Of a stretch of DNA of 7,700 nucleotides, positions 6,312-7,700 are shown in pieces. The translations under genes were made by a program, and so were the position numbers. Source of the DNA: JACVRM01 sp046262315 (lineage in GTDB: Bacteria; Actinomycetota; Thermoleophilia; Gaiellales; Gaiellaceae). The notes beneath the pieces were generated by a model. The model ran no database searches, was not told the DNA's origin, and was given only the letters and a program-made list of their open reading frames with translations. The first letter of the stretch is position 1, and every line of letters begins with the position of its first letter. The DNA lies in contig JBHEMZ010000138.1 in the NCBI GenBank assembly GCA_046262315.1, forward strand, positions 1-7,700. Reading direction: 5' to 3'.

Positions 6312-7430
6312 CGGCGGGGTCTGCGGGGCAGGCCCTGGGCCGTGGAGCTGGACGAGTCGGCGTACGACTTCCCGATCGACGAGGGCTTCAGCCCCGAGCT
6401 CGGCGCGCGGCCGCTGAAGCGCGCGGTCGAGCGGCACCTGCTGGCGCCCCTGGCGGCCGCGATCGTGGAGCAGACAGTGCCTGAGGGCGACCAGTTTCTG
6501 CTCGTGGGTGCGCCGCGCGGCGAGCGGATCGAGGTCGTGTTCGTCGACCCCGACGCGGAGCCCGCGCAGGAGGAAGAACCCTCGCCCGAGACGGCGCTCG
6601 ACCTGCGCGCGCTCGTCCTCGCGCCGCGCGGAGACGCCGCTCGGTTCGTGCTCGGCGAGCTCGAGCGCGTGGCCGGCGCGATCCGCGATGACATGGACGA
6701 GCGCAAGCGCGCCGCGCTGGCGGCGATGGGGCAGCCGGGCTTCTGGGACGACGCCCGCCGGTTCGCGGTGCTGGCCGAGGCCGAGTACCTCGACCGCCTG
6801 GACGCGGCGCTCGGCACCGCGGAGCGGCTCGGGGAGCGGCTGGCGCGCTCGGCTTCGAGAAACGGCGGCGACGGCGGTGCGCGGGATCTCGTCCGTTTGG
6901 TCGCAAACCGGGTCTACGTGCTGGATACGGCCGTGACCGGTGTACGCCGCGGCGCGCCGGCGGACGTTTTCGTCGAGCTTGCTCCGGCCGGCGATCGAAG
7001 CGAGGGCGCCGCATCGTTCGTCGACCGCCTCGCCGAGATGTACCGGCGCTGGGCAGACGAGCGCGGCATGCGCGTGGAGGAGCTCGCGGCCCGCGCGGGC
7101 CGGCGGGTACTCGCGGTTTCGGGGCTCGGCGCCGGCGAGATTCTGATGCCGGAGAGCGGCCTGCACGTCTTCGACGCGCCGGGGGAGCGTGTGCGCGAAG
7201 TCACGCGCGCGGGAGTCCTCGTTCGCGTCGCAGCGCGCCCGCCCCGTCCCGACGGCGAGCCGGCCGCGCTGGGCACCGCGGCGAACGCGGCGCTCGGGAG
7301 CGCACCGGCCGAGCCTGTGGTCGTTCGCCGCTACCAGGAGCGGCCCACCCCGCTCGTACGCGACGCGGTGCGCGGCTACCGCACGGGGCGGCTCGACCGC
7401 GTGCTCGCCGGCAACTTCGACCTCTTCTAA
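6312..7430 (+). CDS. C-terminal piece: Clp D2 small domain and RF2-like, GGQ-less release-factor module
   Basis: The piece opens with the C-terminal D2 small domain, including sensor 2 (GARPLKRAV, near 6402-6428) and the PEGDQFLLV strand. From about 6624 it changes to a release-factor pattern. There is a helical PCRF-type segment with AMGQPGFWDDARRF (near 6723-6764), comparable to the ELEQPDVWNEPER stretch of E. coli RF2. A domain-2 core follows with SFVDRLAEMYRRWADERGM (near 7014-7070), comparable to WASMLERMYLRWAESRGF, and then ESGLHVFD (near 7152-7175), comparable to ETGVHRLV. A final segment (VVRRYQERPTPLVRDAVRGY, TGRLDRVLAGNFDLF), comparable to the RSYVL, KDARTG, TQAVLDGSLDQF end of RF2, closes it. 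The SPF stop-reading loop and the whole GGQ domain are absent; an Ala/Pro-rich linker (near 7230-7310) replaces them. Comparisons are from memory. A GTG at 6342 is present but internal. Confidence 0.8.
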   Translation, partial: RRGLRGRPWAVELDESAYDFPIDEGFSPELGARPLKRAVERHLLAPLAAAIVEQTVPEGDQFLLVGAPRGERIEVVFVDPDAEPAQEEEPSPETALDLRALVLAPRGDAARFVLGELERVAGAIRDDMDERKRAALAAMGQPGFWDDARRFAVLAEAEYLDRLDAALGTAERLGERLARSASRNGGDGGARDLVRLVANRVYVLDTAVTGVRRGAPADVFVELAPAGDRSEGAASFVDRLAEMYRRWADERGMRVEELAARAGRRVLAVSGLGAGEILMPESGLHVFDAPGERVREVTRAGVLVRVAARPPRPDGEPAALGTAANAALGSAPAEPVVVRRYQERPTPLVRDAVRGYRTGRLDRVLAGNFDLF

Positions 7431-7479
7431 GCCTCGATCCTCCGTTTCCCTGACCGACGCGGCGGTTGGGCCATGTTTT

Positions 7480-7518
7480 GGGTTTTTGGGGGGGTGAGTC
7501 GGGCCGCCGCGGGTGGGG
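7480..7518 (+). other. G-run cluster with G-quadruplex potential, in the gene-free stretch 7431-7641
   Basis: G-runs lie at 7480-7482, 7488-7494, 7501-7503, 7511-7513 and 7515-7518, with loops of 5, 6, 7 and 1 bases, which meets the simple four-tract quadruplex pattern on the plus strand. It begins about 50 bases past the stop of the Clp-type gene, in a stretch (7431-7641) with no gene that I can support and no T-tailed hairpin. A TGTTTTGGG nonamer occurs at 7474-7482 and again at 7606-7614. This could be the outer end of a mobile element whose gene starts off the right edge, or a 3' untranslated region. Confidence 0.4.
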
Positions 7519-7641
7519 TTGGTGTGCGCGGCTGGCTGGCGCGGGTCGTGCGAGCGCGTCTTCGCCTGTGCGGCGGCAGCGTCGAGTTCTCTTGGGGCGG
7601 CGCGCTGTTTTGGGGTCGCGGTTCGTGAGCGGGTGCGCCGC

Positions 7642-7700
7642 TCAGGCGAGCAGCGGCAGCATTCGCAGTCGCTTGAGCGCCTGGGTGAAGCGCTCGCGCC
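7642..7700 (-). CDS. C-terminal end of an unidentified protein running off the right edge
   Basis: On the minus strand a frame enters from the right edge and stops at TGA 7644-7642. Its 18 residues (RERFTQALKRLRMLPLLA) form an amphipathic basic helix, a plausible protein C-terminus, possibly of a transposase given the T/G-rich non-coding strip beyond it. The piece is too short to identify and could be chance. Confidence 0.35.
   Translation of the reverse strand, partial: RERFTQALKRLRMLPLLA

Larger units (their letters stand above)
4147..7430 (+). pseudogene. Membrane-anchored Clp/HSP100 AAA+ ATPase fused to an RF2-like module, split by two frameshifts
   Basis: One gene is read in three frames. 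Continuity of the Clp and release-factor homology across the joins shows that it is, or was, a single protein of about 1093 residues. Order: N-terminal membrane helix (about 9-27); unrecognised helical region (about 50-250); AAA+ module 1 (about 260-450; Walker A at 277-284); AAA+ module 2 of the Clp type (about 515-780; Walker A at 543-550); then an RF2-like region to the C-terminus. There is no Clp N-domain repeat and no ClpB middle coiled coil. The GTG at 4147 has GGAG at 4135-4138, eight bases away. An extra T at 4478/4479 and a net +1 change near 6308-6314 break the frame. With no premature stop close to either site and strong conservation throughout, sequencing or assembly error is as likely as real decay. 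If intact, it would be an ATP-driven unfoldase with a ribosome-facing domain (inference). Confidence 0.75.

Noticed and set aside
6305..6344. Programmed +1 frameshift like the one that controls RF2 itself
   Set aside because: RF2's shift uses CTT TGA with an upstream SD-like element. Here there is no stop codon at the shift and no such motif, and the shift lies in the Clp small domain rather than in the RF2-like part.
5018..6817. 599-codon minus-strand open frame opposite the Clp-type ATPase
   Set aside because: It is Arg/Ser/Ala-rich with no motifs, while the plus strand shows Walker, sensor and Arg-finger motifs. Long antisense frames are expected at this GC content.

Overview
The window is high-GC bacterial DNA. 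GC-ending codons, GTG starts, an IS982-type transposase of the sort common in high-GC Gram-positives, an AfsR/LuxR-type NTPase with TPRs and a very Ala/Arg/Glu-rich Clp-type ATPase all suggest an actinobacterium, perhaps a deep-branching one. That placement is inference; no taxonomic marker other than a tRNA is present.

Layout. Bases 1-700 hold a short leader with a hairpin and the 5' part of an IS982-family transposase (112-700, +). It is cut off just after its second catalytic Asp by a complete IS3-family element (701-1985, genes on the minus strand: orfA 1608-1910, orfB 733-1611, with an A6G slippery site between them). On the other side of the IS3 element the flank is unrelated. It is an NB-ARC/AfsR-like NTPase plus TPR regulator (1986-3898, +) that starts in the middle of its P-loop, so its whole N-terminal part is missing, and it also carries a frameshift near 3183-3196. 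The element has no matching target duplication, so the junction looks like recombination or deletion between two IS copies. Bases 1-3898 are therefore mobile-element and pseudogene debris. A tRNA-Lys(CTT) gene (3977-4049, -) and a small hairpin region separate this debris from the rest.

Bases 4147-7430 (+) encode one large gene, read in three successive frames because of two net +1 lesions (about 4478 and 6311). Corrected, it is about 1093 residues: an N-terminal membrane helix, an unrecognised helical region, a first AAA+ module with a good Walker A but a degraded Walker B, a fully conserved Clp/HSP100 second AAA+ module, and then a C-terminal region that resembles peptide chain release factor 2. 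The release-factor part has the PCRF-type helical domain, the domain-2 core and the RF2 C-terminal segment, but the SPF stop-codon-reading motif and the entire GGQ domain are absent. A membrane-anchored Clp-type unfoldase carrying a non-catalytic release-factor-like module is the most interesting object here, and it suggests a ribosome-linked unfolding or rescue role (inference).

Bases 7431-7641 contain no gene that I can support, but do hold a G-run-rich stretch with G-quadruplex potential. A minus-strand reading frame ends at 7642 and runs off the right edge.
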